Below are positions 40,817 through 52,775 of a stretch of DNA of 64,000 nucleotides, in pieces. Both the position numbers and the translations under genes were made by a program. The notes beneath the pieces are model-generated. The model was not told the DNA's origin, ran no database searches, and worked only from the letters and a program-made list of their open reading frames with translations. The DNA is from Sabellastarte sp. h YS-2021 (lineage: Eukaryota; Annelida; Polychaeta; Sabellida; Sabellidae): NCBI GenBank assembly GCA_964017235.1, contig OZ024936.1:38648040-38712039 (forward strand), given 5' to 3'. Each line of letters opens with the position of its first letter. Positions within the stretch are counted from its first letter, which is position 1.

Positions 40817-43070
40817 GCCACGCGAATTACAATGCTTTATTTTACAAGGAATATTATTTCATTTTTACAAGGATATACTTGTCGTTGGATCTGGAAACTA
40901 CATCAGTTTCCTTATTTTATTGCATAGAATCACAATTCGATGTCTTTTCATAGTTCAGATAAGTTTCTTTACTTTATTTTACAACTGAAGTCCACTTCCG
41001 GGTTCTCGTTGTAAATCACAGCGACTCGTTTATGTGGTTTCTAATACAGGATATATATATATATGCCTGTCAGTAAAATAAAATAAAATATTTAACCCCT
41101 ATCTGCTTCATTATTGGACCTTTTTAGGGTTTAAATATATATAAATGTAACACAAACGAGTCCTGGTCGAGTGAAATCATCGGAAACAACTTCCGTTTTT
41201 TTGTCGAGACAGCATTTCTTGCAATGTGCACGTCTCGTCTAGGTAGTTTATATACAGGAATATATGCCTGTTGAAATAAAATAAAATAAATTTTGCAAGG
41301 GTTTATCCCCGTTCTGCGACTCTATTGGTCCTTTTTAAGGGTTAAAATATGATATAAAGCACGAAACTAACTTGGGGGAATCCTCGGGGAAACCCCTGGT
41401 GATGACGTCACGTCTAGACAACATGTGCTGAGAGACGCGTGTTTCTTACAGTACGTTTATCAATAAAATAAAATAAATAAATTTATAAATAAATGAAATG
41501 AAATATTTTATCCCTTCTTTCCTGTCTTATTGACCATTTATAATGTTCATACTTAAATAAACAGGAATAGAATCCTTCTTCTAATCGTCTAGACATTACG
41601 TGTCTCTCCAAATTAAGGTAACCTTGGTTCCCATTATTTTAATCATATTTTAATTCATCCAGTTTTATAATATAAGAAATATTGTACTTGCCTTTTAGAT
41701 TCTATGTTATTTAATAAAATTCTGTGTAATTACTGCTTTCCTTATCTCACAACTAGCCCTACCTGCAGTGAGGCGGGTGGGGCAGGTGACCTTGTGTCAC
41801 TGTCGATTTACTTACGTAAATCCAGTTGTGTAGTTCCTTCAAAGAAGGAAAGGCAAAGCTTACATGGAAGCTTGCTTTAAGGAAAGCTTACATAAAAATT
41901 ATAATATCCAACTTCTTTCTCCAGGGTGGATCAGATCCCTGCTTAAATCTGAAGCCAGATAACATCTTAGTTCATCCGAGATTTTTAATGCACCCGAGAA
42001 TCGGATGCATTATTTCCAACTTCTATCCATCCGAATATGATTTGATACTCGGATTTTCGTTGCATCTAGTCCATCAGATCAGATATCAGATCCGAGGCAA
42101 CTTTAAATTCCAATGCTCGGATGATCTAATCTTAAATCCGATGCTCGGATGATTGTATGTAGATCTAATCCTCGGATGATCGGATCTTAAATCTGATGTT
42201 CAGATGATGGTTCCAGATCAGAACTCTGAACAATCCTAACACACACTTGGACTATATTTCACCAGCCTGGCAGTAAATATCACTTATTGGAGGCTTAGGT
42301 CCAAGTCCAAAGCCCAAGAGGGCTTCTAAACAAGGTCCTTCATTCAGTCCTGACTCTGTATTTTAGGGAAGTAGGTTGCCTGACTTCACCCTATCCATTT
42401 TTGGAGGACATTGACACTTAGGCAGTTTTGAACCTCCCTGCCCCCAGGGAGTTTATGCCTTGATTCCCCTCAGTCTGGACTCTGAATGATTTACTAGGCC
42501 AACAGGAAGTTGGGCTGTTATTTTCCCTTAAACTGGAACAACCTTGTTTTGAACACAAGTTTTCAAATCTGTATCTCCCTAGGGGCCTCCTTGGGTAAGC
42601 CCCTCCTCCCTTCTGGTCAGCTAGAGTTGAGTTTTAGGCTGCTCTCCACTAGGTTCTCCTCAATATAACCTGGTTATGGATATATGTTAAGACAGTAGCA
42701 AGGCTACCTCCAGACAGGTCAAACTCAATTTCATGGTGCATATAAGTAGTCAGAAGGGGTATGGTGAATTCAGGTGAGATACTGGATCTTTAGATCTTAA
42801 AGTTTCCATTCACACTACTTTAGGAGGGACAGGAGTCCCTCATCAAAGCACCTGTAATAACACTTAGGGTTTAGGCCCTATTAATCAACCCTTTCCAATT
42901 CCCCACATCTAGAGGCTCCTACAGGAACCACCCCAATGGGGGTCATTCCATCCCTAGCAGTATCCATCGTTTTCCCCAGGCAGGGGGAAATCGAATAGCT
43001 GAGGCTCCAAGGTCTTTCGACCCACTCCAGGGGACGAGGGCATAAAAACCCTTCCCCCCCCCAATGACTC
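40817..43070 (+). other. Long leader of family 3 in place of gag
   Basis: About 2.25 kb with no long frame in any phase. It has three diverged ~190-bp units with ATAAAATAAAATA and a TTATTGGACC-like box (41050, 41255, 41460), a TGACGTCA site (41403-41410), and a segment rich in TCGGAT/ATCCGA (41970-42215, with CTCGGATGAT repeated). Copy 4 has the same leader, so it is a family property. Confidence 0.7.
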
Positions 43071-45067
43071 CTCCAGCCTCACTCAGTCCACCAGTAGGAG
43101 TTCTCCTCCGTTCTTTCAGATAAGACTGGCAAACAAATCTTGTCATTCTTTTCAATCCAAGTTCAGTCAGACTCCTGACCCGGTCAGAATACAAGGCCCT
43201 TCAAAGACCAAGTCCTGGCCTCTGTATCCAGTCTCTTCTGTCAAAGAACGCAATAGAAAGGGTGGAAAATGTAAAATCTCTCGGGTTTTACAGTCGCCTG
43301 TTCCTAGTACCAAGCCTCACCTAAGGTGGAGGCCAGTCATAGACCTAAACAGGCTCAACACTTTTCTACACGTAGAAAAGTTCAAAATGGAAACTCCAGA
43401 GTCCATCAGGACCTCCCTGATTCCAGGGGAGTGGGTATCGTTGATAGATCTGTCGGACACTTACCTACACATCCCCATCCATCCAAACTCAAGGAAATAC
43501 CTAAGGTTTTGCTACAAGTCACAGGTGTTCCAATTCACCTCCCTCCCATTCGGACTAGCCACAGCCCCCCAGGTCTTTACAATGATCGTAAAGGAAGTGA
43601 AACTAATGGCCCTCTCAAGAGGACTCAGAATTCACCAACACCTGGACGACTGGCTGATCAGGTCCCAGTCTCAGGAGGAAGCCCAAGTGAACACACAGGC
43701 AGTGGTAGACCTAACTCAGTCCTTGGGGTGGATAATAAATCAGAAAAAATCAGAACTGAAACCTATTCAGGTGTTTTTCGTTCATGGGCTACGAATACCA
43801 CCTAGATTCAGCCCTTGTAAAACCCACTCAAGAGAGATGGCTCAAACTTCAGGATTTGATCCTACTACTCAAGTCAAAACGTGTTTTGACTGCAAGATGT
43901 TTGATGTCTCTAATTGGGTTGCTAACCTCAACGGAGAAAATGGTCCCGGAGGGACGCCTTCACATGAGGCCCTTTCAGTTTCATCTCAAGGAGCACTGGA
44001 GATATCCTCAGTCGCTGCACAACCTCCTTCCTTGGACAGAAGCCATTGCAGCCCACCTAGATTGGTGGCAAAATCCCTCAAACGTGATGAAAGGTGCAGA
44101 CCTTCATCCCAAAGACCACAGTATCCAACTCTTTACCGACGCCTCAAACGAAGGTTGGGGCGCTCACTTAGACCAAAATTCCACAAAGGGTCTGTGGTCA
44201 GATCGGGAAAAAAGGCTACACATATATGTCCTAGAATTGAAGGCGGTCTCCCTGGCCCTTCGAGACTTCAAGGACCAGTGCCAGAATCAAACAGTGTTAG
44301 TTGCGACGGACAACTCAACAGTGGTAGCCTACGTCAACAACAAGGAGGAACACACTCAGCAGAGATGTGTGCTCTCCTGTGGAAGATCATGACCTGGGTC
44401 CATCACTACCTCATAACATTGAAAGCCAGGCACGTTCTAGGGTGCCCGAATGTGATGGCCAACCTACTGTCCAGGTCCAACCAAGTGCAGTCAACAGAAT
44501 GGTCTCTGCACCCACAGGTGTTCAAACAGATCTGCCAGAAGTGGTTCACACCTCATGTAGACTTATTTGCCACTCACCTGAACCACCAGCTGCCACTGTA
44601 CGTGTCTCCTATCCCAGACCCAAGGGCCTGGGACATAGATGCTCTAAACATAAACTGGACCAACCTCACGGCCTATGCGTACTCTCCTACGGCTCCTTCA
44701 CAAGGTGATCCAAAAGATCAGGCAATGTTATTGCCTGATCATCGTAATAGCCCCAGGCTGTCCAGGGATGCCCTGGTTTTGGGACCTAGTGCAGCTCTCA
44801 ACAGAGATCCCACTACAAGTCCCAGTGTCAACGACCCTACTCAAACAGTCCCACAGGTATGTGTTCCACAACAACCCCCAGCACCTGAACCTCCACGCCT
44901 GGTGTCTAGGAGCAGACAACTCCAAGAACAAGGCTTCTCTGTGGAGTTGGCAGAGAGAATTGCTGCCCCTCAGCGGTCTTCAACAAGGACCATCTACAAG
45001 TCAAAGTGGGCCCTATTTGAAAAATGGTGCAGAGAAAATTCGGTGGATTTCTCCACTCGATCTGTGA
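43071..45067 (+). pseudogene. DIRS polymerase (copy 3), several frameshifts
   Basis: The start region has PPVG-x-LL-x-SF near 43085, the same motif as copy 2's N-terminus. RT: GFYSRLFLVP, METPESIRTSL, LPFGLATAPQVF and active site HLDDW near 43640 (Tyr of the usual YLDDW replaced by His). The frame moves at about 43775 to 43784-44392 (SLIGLLTSTEK, RNase H FTDASNEGWGAH, ATDNSTVVAYV). It moves again for TLKARHVLGCPN and VDLFATHLNHQLP, and at about 44700 for the end of the methyltransferase-like part (MPWFWDLV). At least three frameshifts disable it. Confidence 0.9.
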
Positions 45068-46059
45068 AACAATCTCAGATTTTTTCATGTACCTGTACCA
45101 AGACCTAAACAGGCGCCCCTCGACCTTTGATGGTTACAGGACTGCAATCGTTGACACTTTGGGCCCAACGGCCCAACATGTTGCACACAATGCAGACCTT
45201 CGTAGGTTACTCTCCAGTTTTCACAGGGATCGTCCCAAAAGTTCCAGAAATTTACCCAAGTGGAACCTTTCTGTTGTCCTTAACGAGCTCACAAAAGCAC
45301 CATTTGAGCCCATCAAAGACACAGACCTCAAACATCTTACTCTAAAAACTGCTTTCTTGCTAGCTTTGGCCTCCAGCAAGCGCCGCAGCGAAATCCATGC
45401 CTGGGTCGCAAACAAGTATCTAATCTAGGCCAATGGGAAAAGGTTGCCTTGTTCCCTTCTTCTGATTTCATAGCCAAAAACCAACTAGCAAGAGAAGGTT
45501 CTCAAAGTGTATGTCCGGTGACTATTCCTGCTTTGACTACCATTGTAGATAGACAATTTAAAGAAGACAGGACCCTGTGTCCCGTGCGGGCCCTGAGGTT
45601 TTATTTGGACCGAACAAAGACCTGAGAGGGTCTCGTTCTCTCCTTTTCATCTCCTTTAAGAAAGGACATACCTCAGACATCAGACCCGCTACTCTCTCTT
45701 CTTGGTTGAAACAAACCATCCTACTTTGTTACAAACAAGCAGATCAACAAGCCTTGGACTTGGTCCAAGTCAAAGCGCATGACATCCGGGCCTTCGCGGC
45801 CTCTAAGGCCCTTTACGGTGGGGTATCGGTGGACCAAATCATGCAAGCCTGTCACTGGAAAGCTCACAACACATTTACAAATTTTTACCTAAAAGACCTT
45901 ACTTGGTCGGACACCGACAACAATATGTATCTGGGACCCGTAGTGGTGGCACAACAAGTCCTAGATCCTTCCCCTCAGACCAGTTGTCCTCGGAAAGAAA
46001 AAAGGGGGGGGGGCACATCCGCTACAACCAAGTCTTCAGGAGTCTCTCCCAGGATCTAG
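44870..46059 (+). pseudogene. DIRS tyrosine recombinase (copy 3)
   Basis: Core-binding part from about 44915 (LQEQGFSVELAERIAA, TIYKSKWALFEKW), with a shift near 45065 and continuation (YRTAIVDTLG, LLSSFHRDRP). First arginine box ASSKRRSEIHAW at about 45370. A break follows around 45420-45575. The last part has RPATLSSWLKQT, HDIRAFAAS, CHWKAHNTF and Tyr in FYLKDL. The catalytic set is present in residues but not in one frame. Confidence 0.9.
45992..46013 (+). other. A-run/G-run purine tract (copy 3)
   Basis: GGAAAGAAAAAA followed by 10 G, inside the end of the recombinase reading frame. Confidence 0.6.
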
Positions 46060-46441
46060 GTATTCCTTTACCTTCAAGATGTTACGGGTAAGGTCATTTT
46101 TCTTTTTCAGTTATCAAGTAACTTCTATTAAGGACTTATTTAGTTGTCATTAATCTCATATTCAGGTTGCAAAAAATTATGAGATGTCCAACCATGGGTT
46201 GGTCAGTCACTAGTGAAGGGCCCTCAGGGACCCTTAGACCTCGAAGTGAGCACTGCTGCACTTCCATCCTACAATCAAACATCTAGACAGTTTCAGCACT
46301 GTCTCTCATTTTATTTAGGTTTTTGGCTCGTTACAGGCCCGATCTTCGGGATCGGGGCACTGTAAATGGGACTCGGACTGGTATTTCTGGCACTATTCTA
46401 TACATATTAATTCAAAATCTTAGAAAAAATGACATATCTTC

Positions 46442-46873
46442 TAAAACTGAAACGATTATTCGTACTAGTCGATTAGTAGGTTATCAAAGCATTAGTCGAC
46501 GCCAATGTTATGAAGTCGGTTAATTGTTTTCCTTATATACCACCATATAGCGGATTTTAGGCGATCGTTGGAAATATGAGTATCTGGAGTTAAGACCTTA
46601 AAACGTATCAAATTAAAGCATTTTATATGCATTTTATTTTTAAAATATCAAAAAATTACATTATTAGCCAGTTATCCAATAATCTGGTGAATTCTTTGCT
46701 TTTAAGCATCTCGCGATCTGCCATTTTGTTTGTTTACATCGGGAACCATCCGGAACACACACGTTTTCGGTATTTCTCATACATGCTAAACGTCAGAAAC
46801 AATTAATCGATTAGTCGACGGTTAATGCAAGCAACTACCCGGCTACCAAAATTTGCTAATCGTTTCAGCCTTA
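46442..46873. mobile_element. hAT-type MITE inside DIRS copy 3
   Basis: 432 bp with 17-bp terminal inverted repeats (TAAAACTGAAACGATTA and, from the other end, TAAGGCTGAAACGATTA; 15 of 17 match). The 8-bp target duplication ATATCTTC is at 46434-46441 and 46874-46881. Copy 4 has the empty site (single ATATCTTC at about 57774-57781), proving insertion. The TIR style and 8-bp duplication are those of hAT elements. No transposase frame. Confidence 0.93.
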
Positions 46874-46919
46874 ATATCTTCCAGTCTCAGCTGTAATCCC
46901 GCCACCGGGCGGTTGAATT

Positions 46920-47024
46920 CAGCATTAAGTCCCACATGGTAAACTATTGTAGCGTAATAAAAATGTAAATTTTAATTACTTAAATGTAGCTTTTATAAGC
47001 TACAAGCTTACCATGTGGGACTTA
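46920..47024 (+). repeat. Internal complementary region, DIRS copy 3
   Basis: The inverted complement of the left tip (40651-40690) joined to the inverted complement of the right end (47218-47277). It contains TAGCTTTTATAAGCTA, itself a palindrome. Confidence 0.88.
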
Positions 47025-47043
47025 GAAGAGTCCCACCCTGCCT

Positions 47044-47067
47044 CCCCGCTGTTTACAGCTGAGGGGT
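47044..47067 (+). other. C4/G4 hairpin between ICR and right ITR (copy 3)
   Basis: CCCC-GCTG, loop TTTA, CAGC, then a 3-nt bulge and GGGG, preceded by GAGTCCCACCCTGCC. Confidence 0.55.
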
Positions 47068-47085
47068 AGGTTTTAGAAAATTTCA

Positions 47086-47277
47086 AAGAGAAAGTAGGGC
47101 GAGAGGTCAGAGGTTATCACGTGACGACAACTAGCAGTGTATCCGGTGGCTAACAAGAACTGTCTTTTTTTCTAGGACGTTGGCCCCGGGTGTGGCAACC
47201 TGAGAACAGCATTAAGTCCCACATGGTAAGCTTGTAGCTTATAAAAGCTACATTTAAGTAATTAAAATTTACAATTT
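47086..47277 (-). repeat. Right ITR of DIRS copy 3
   Basis: An inverted match to 40665-40816 plus the right extension ending AATTTACAA before the flank TTTTGTG. Confidence 0.88.
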
Positions 47278-47519
47278 TGTGTTATTATGGCAACCATTAG
47301 GAAATGCTTACTTAGAACTTAATGTGCTAAAATTTACATTGTAACCTTAACATATAAGGAGTCTGCCTAATATACAGGAAAATACAAAGTAGCTGAAGTA
47401 CATATATGAAAAGTAAATGAAAATATGAATGACACATGCTCAATACACAGAATTTATGAATATTTACAGTTAAGGGTGTTTTCCTAATTTTTCACAGTAT
47501 GATACATAATTAAATATAA

Positions 47520-48088
47520 AATCATAAAAGAAGTGCTTCCTTTGGGAGGTTTGTGCAACTGCTTATGGGACTGAACTCATCCCTCTCTTCCCCTACCTCA
47601 GAGCAGGCCTGTAAAAACAGAGGGGGGGGGGAGCAATGTCTGTACACCCCCGGTAACAGGCTGGTTATCTGACCAGGGCGTACAGGTTCACAGCCTTGGT
47701 TAACCTGGCCTGGAGACTTGGTTCGTTTCTACTTAATGAGAATTAATAACGCAATAAAATTGCAAATTTAATAAGTAAATTAAATTTTTATAAGTTAATA
47801 CCCTATCCAATGGACTCACAAGACCCTCCCACCCGACCCCGCTATCAGCTCACTAGGGGTCTAAGAGGTTTAGACAACGAAAAAGATGCTATGACGTCAG
47901 ATTGTCTAGACAGGAGGTATGTGGTGCCATCTGGGGAATGCATAGTTCTGGGACCGACCGGCCAGTGGCTACACAGGACGGCTTTTTCTGTCGTTTGGCG
48001 GGCTGGTCTGCACCGACCGGATTAGCAATTGTCCATTGGATAGGGCATTAACTTATAAAAATTTAATTTACTTATTAACTTTGCCATT
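47520..48088 (+). mobile_element. 3' fragment of a DIRS family 1 element
   Basis: It starts in the 3' untranslated region (GGGACTGAACTCATCCC, as at 11284) and has the purine tract (47612-47631), part of the ICR (47748-47816), the hairpin (47835-47861), a right ITR with TGACGTCA (47892-47899) and the right tip near 48088. It has lost all coding sequence. The left boundary is not sharp; 47278-47519 is unexplained AT-rich sequence. Confidence 0.85.
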
Positions 48089-48169
48089 TACTAATTGGGT
48101 CACATGCAATTATACACCATACTGTGTAAGATATGATTAAAAACCTGATTGTATTGTATTTATACGTAG

Positions 48170-50110
48170 TGCAATATCCCCTCGTTCTGGCTGCCGCAGA
48201 AATTTCCTTTCGGCTGCGACAACTTAACAAATATTTTAGTGAGACCTTTCAAATTTGGTATGTAGGTATATATGGGCAATGCCATGAACGCTATTGTTTT
48301 GTGACCTTGACCTGCAATTTCAAGGTCACTGGTGGCCTCTTAAACGTCAGATTTTGGGCATTTTTCACATTTTAGCCCAGTTCTCATATACAGAAAGTTA
48401 GATCATCCTATGGCTGGTATATATAATACATATATATGTCCTCTGTAAGCATGCAGAAATTTGACCTTGAAGCTCTTCATTGAAGGCCATCCACAGACCG
48501 CCAAAGTACCTCACCGAGGCCATTTTTGGCCTTTTTGGAGATATTTGCACACTTAATGTGACTATATTACATGGAAACTATTGGAAATGGCTTTGGAGGT
48601 TGAGTACATAATGGAGTACCAGCATCCAGTTTGTTGACCTTGGCTATTGTTTTCAAGGTCACCTTAGGCCTGCTAAAATGACTCAAAATGGTACCTTAGA
48701 CTGTGAGGCCATATACCTCCTTTATTATTGGCTGTTACCACTCTAAAAAAAATATATTATACCTAGCCTTCTCAAATTTGCAGGATATATTCATTACCAT
48801 AAAATCTTACCAGGGAATATTTTTGGCTTCATTTTGAAAAACAAGATGGCCACCAGGGACGTTTATTCGACTTAAAGCAAGGACTTTTGTTGGCCCTCTA
48901 GAGTAAAGGGTATTATAGGTAGAGATCTCAAATTCGCAGAATATGTTCCGCATTACAAAATCTTGACTGAAAATATTTTCGGCCTTATTTTGAAAAACAA
49001 GATGGCCGCCACGGGCGTTTTTTTGTCAGTCATGAAAAGTGGTTATATCTTCCTTATTATTGGTCCTAGAGGTTTGGGTTGGAGAACCAACCTATAGGAA
49101 ATCATGGGCTGGGAATCTTTTGGTGTGGTCAGATTTGACCTTGGGCTCCTCCTTCCAGTTTAAACAAGGATAGCCAAACCTAAAAGTGCTCATAACTTGC
49201 TTATTATTGGTCCTAGAGGTTTACAATGTTAAACCAACTTATAGGAAATCATGGGCTAATAATCTTTTGATGTTTTTCAGATTTGATCTTGGACCCCTCC
49301 TTCAAGGTCAAACGAGGATAGCCTAACTAAAAAGTACTTATAACTCACTTGTGATTGGTCATACAGGTTTGGGATGGTAAACCAACTTATAGGAAATCAT
49401 GGGCTGGGAATCTTCTGGTGTGGTCAGATTTTACCTTGGACCCCTCCTTCTAGGTCAAACGAGAATGGCCAAACTTAAAATGCTTATAACTCCTATAGGA
49501 AATCATGCGCTAGGAATCTTTTGATGTGATCAGATTTGAGCTTTGGCCCCTCTTTCAAGGTCAAATGAGGATATCCAAAATTAAAAGTGCCTATTATTCG
49601 CTTATTTGGGTTCTTAGAGGTTTGCAATGTCACACCAACCTATTGGAAATCATGGGCTAAGAATCTTTTGATGTTTTTCAGATTTGATCTTGGACCCCTC
49701 CTTCAAGGTCAAACGAGGATAGCCTAACTAAAAAGTACTTATAACTCACTTATGATTGGTCATACAGGTTTGGGATGGTAAACCAACTTATAGGAAATCA
49801 TGGGCTGGGAATCTTCTGGTGTGGTCAGATTTTACCTTGGACCCCTCCTTCTAGGTCAAACGAGAATGGCCAAACTTAAAATGCTTATAACTCCTATAGG
49901 AAATCATGCGCTAGGAATCTTTTAATGTGATCAGATTTGAGCTTTGGCCCCTCTTTCAAGGTCAAATGAGGATATCCAAAATTAAAAGTGCCTATTATTC
50001 GCTTATTTGGGTTCTTAGAGGTTTGCAATGTCACACCAACCTATTGGAAATCATGGGCTAAGAATCTTTTGATGTGGTCAGATTTTACCTTGGGCTCCTC
50101 CTTCAAGGTT
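48170..50110. repeat. Noncoding repeat block with a 401-bp tandem duplication
   Basis: The first part has TGACCTTGA and CAAGATGGC-type motifs in loose repeats. From 49090 units with AAATCATGGGCT recur at about 49100, 49246, 49398, 49501, 49647, 49798, 49901 and 50047. The segment 49262-49662 is repeated almost perfectly at 49663-50060. Confidence 0.85.
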
Positions 50111-51166
50111 AAGTGATGGTTGATTGGCGAGTTTTCTTTCTGGTGGAGACAATTTGCATCGGTTCTCCGCTACATCTAGTTACATTTGTATCTTTCATTA
50201 AGCAAACATTTTGTTTACTTAGTGTCAGTACAAGTTGCTCCCATAAACACTTAGGCCCCCTCCCTACAGGGGTATATTTGTGTCAACCATAATACTCTGT
50301 ATGTCATGCTTCAACCATGTCCCGTTCGGGGATACACTGCGTCGAGACGCAATTTCTAGTCACTTTTGAGATGATTCAGCAAGAATTTGTCTTTAGGTGT
50401 CCCATGAAGTGGATGCCTATTTGGTTTCAAGTACCACTTTGCATACCTGGCATTTGATGCTCTATAAGTTATTCAACTTTAACATTTCTTGCCATTTCTG
50501 GCTTATTGTAGTGTACACAGAATATCTTTTTGTTATATCTATATCAAATGTTCAGCAGTTTCCTGTAGAAGTTTTGGGAATTTTTTTCACTTCATTGTAA
50601 TTTGAATTTTGATTTAGGATCAGATGATTATTAACATTTGAAGGTATAATGTGGCAAATTATTACTATGACTCCTTAGCATATCCTTTCCTTGTGCATGA
50701 CTGTGCTTGTTATGACTTTGAATGGTCAAGTTTTGGTAACTGAGGTGATGTCATGACTGGTCCCAGAAGTGATGTGGCTGTGACATCACAACTGTATGTG
50801 TATAGTTGTGGGGGAAGGTGGGAGTACGGTTTCACCGGAGAGGCTCATCAGATGCTAATAGAGATGCTTTAGTGTATGGAAATATGATGAGTCATGGAAT
50901 GTGGATTAAGGTGTGAAATTGGGAAATAAGGTACTTTTTGTAACTTAGGGTTGCTCATTTCACTTAACCTTGGGTGGGTTCCTCCTGTGTTACTAGTGTG
51001 TGCACACAGGGGTTATGAGATCAGGTTGATGTAGGGCCCAGGGGTCCGAGGTGCTTAGTTACTTTTGGAACTGATCTTGTGATGTGGATCACATTTATTT
51101 GCACTTATTTCCTTCACACCTTTCCTGAAAACTACGGAATTGATTATTCAGGTGTTGTTATTACAG
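50111..51166 (+). other. Spacer ahead of exon, probably intron
   Basis: No frame or repeat recognised apart from a short GGGGATAC motif at about 50337-50344. It leads into the acceptor at 51161-51166. Confidence 0.4.
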
Positions 51167-51230
51167 GAGGAATTACATAAGGAACGCCAGCTGGAGGAAT
51201 ATGAAAGACTCAAAGAAGTAATAAGAAAAG
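51167..51230 (+). CDS. Candidate internal exon of a host gene
   Basis: A 64-nt segment lies between a good acceptor (TTGTTATTACAG) and a strong donor (GTAAGT). Only one frame is open, giving EELHKERQLEEYERLKEVIR, charged and helical, probably coiled coil. The upstream phase is 0 and the downstream phase 1. The other two frames have stops. No transposon relation is seen, and no further exon was found in the window, so the gene must have long, transposon-filled introns. I do not recognise the protein. Confidence 0.6.
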
Positions 51231-51689
51231 GTAAGTCTCTACCAGCATTTATGCTGCGTGGCATATAGGGATTGCTTTGTCACCTCATTTTATAGTGTTG
51301 GTGTCGTTGTTGTCGTCACACTTTCTATTCCGGAAAGTATCTCAAAAAAGGCTTGCCAGATTAAATTCAAATTTGGCATGTGGGTGTAACTGGTCTTCAG
51401 GTTGTGTCCTATTGTTAGGTGACCTTAAACTCCCAATAGTAATATGCTTATTGTGAGTTTAAGTTAAGGGATGGAGATTATAAAATGCATCATGTGTGTG
51501 CATTTGTGGGTGCATGCGTGCATGTGCGTTAGTGTGTCATGCAGATTTCTCCAAAACTACTACAGCTAGAGATTTTTTTGTGAATTAATTGTTCCAATGA
51601 ATTTTCATGCCCTTGAAAATTTTGTTGGTTTTGTGTACTTGTTGCCTAAAGATATACAAGTAATATCAATTTTAGCCACTTTGAGTGAA

Positions 51690-52775
51690 GGATGCATAAC
51701 TCAAAAACTATTGCAGTTAGGGGTTTTTCTTCAAATATGTTGTTCAGCTACTTTGTCATAAGCTATAAGATGGTACATAGTTTGGGGTTCCATTGCATGC
51801 CTCAAGTGAGTAATAGCTGTTTTGTTATTTGTAGCAAAATAATGACAGAAGTAAATGTCAAATATCTTCAAAAGAAATAAAGTTAAGGAAATCTTTTCGA
51901 TATGTTATTCATCTAGTTTTTGATAAGCTATCATATAGTAAAGTTTCAGACCTGTTGCACATTGGATAGCTGAGTAATAGCTACCTTAAAATTCTTACTG
52001 TTGAGTAAATCCATTGTAACTCCAAAACTTTTGCAGTTAGAGTATTTTCCTAAAATATGTTGTTCAGCAACTTTGTCCTTAGCTATAAGATGGTACATAG
52101 TTTGGAATTCCATTGAATGCCATAAGTGAGTAATAGCTATTTTGTTATTTGTAGCAAAATAATGACAGAAATAAATGTCAGATAGCTTCAAAAGTATTAA
52201 AGTTAAGCAAATCTTTTCCATATGTTATTCATGTAGTTTTTCATAAGCTATCACATAGTAAAGTTTCAGAGCTGTTGCAGTTTGGATGGCTGAGTAATAG
52301 TTACTTTGAAATTGTTACTGTTGAGTAAATCCATTGTAACTCCAAAACTATTGCAGTATTTTTCTAAAATATGTTGTTCAGCTATTTTGTCAAAAGCTAT
52401 AAGATAGTACATAGTTTGGGGTTTTATTGCGTGCCATAAGTGAGTAATAGCTATTTTCTTAATTGTAGCATAATAATAACAGAAGTAAATGTCAAATATC
52501 TTCATAAGTATTAAAGTGAAGAAAATAGTTTCAATATTTTATTCAAATGTAGTTTTTCATAAGCTATCACGTAGTAAAGTTTCAGACCTATTGCACATTG
52601 GATAGCTGAATAATAGCTACTTTGAATTTCTTAGTGTTGAGTAAATCCATTGTAACTTCAAGACTATTGCAGTTACAGTATTTTCCTAAAATATGTTGTT
52701 CAGCTACTTTGTCCTAAGCTATAAGATGGTACATAGTTTGGGGTTCCATTGAATGCCATAAGTGAGTAATGGCTA
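51690..52775. repeat. Tandem repeats, ~320-bp dimeric unit
   Basis: CCATTGTAACT recurs at 52011, 52331 and 52647. Each ~320-bp unit consists of two diverged halves with AGTGAGTAATAGCT and ATATGTTGTTCAGC. The halves resemble the units at 15491-16310. The array ends at the left tip of DIRS copy 4. Confidence 0.85.

Larger units (their letters stand above)
40651..47277 (+). mobile_element. DIRS-like retrotransposon, family 3, copy 3
   Basis: Left ITR 40651-40816, noncoding leader, polymerase, recombinase, purine tract, ICR, hairpin and right ITR. It is very similar along its length to copy 4 (52776-58176) but has different flanks, so the two are separate insertions. A hAT-type MITE lies in its 3' region. 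No gag could be recognised. Confidence 0.92.

Noticed and set aside
42943-43194. An 83-codon minus-strand ORF and its counterpart at 54987-55265
   Set aside because: It lies opposite the polymerase N-terminal region with PPVG-x-L-x-SF, which explains the constraint.
48170-48360. A nuclear-receptor enhancer cluster (TGACCTTGA motifs)
   Set aside because: The motif is part of repeat units spread through several loci, so number alone is not evidence of enhancer function.
50385-50600. A second host exon after TTTGTCTTTAG, open from 50397
   Set aside because: No donor site fits, composition is intron-like and the sequence has no coding character.
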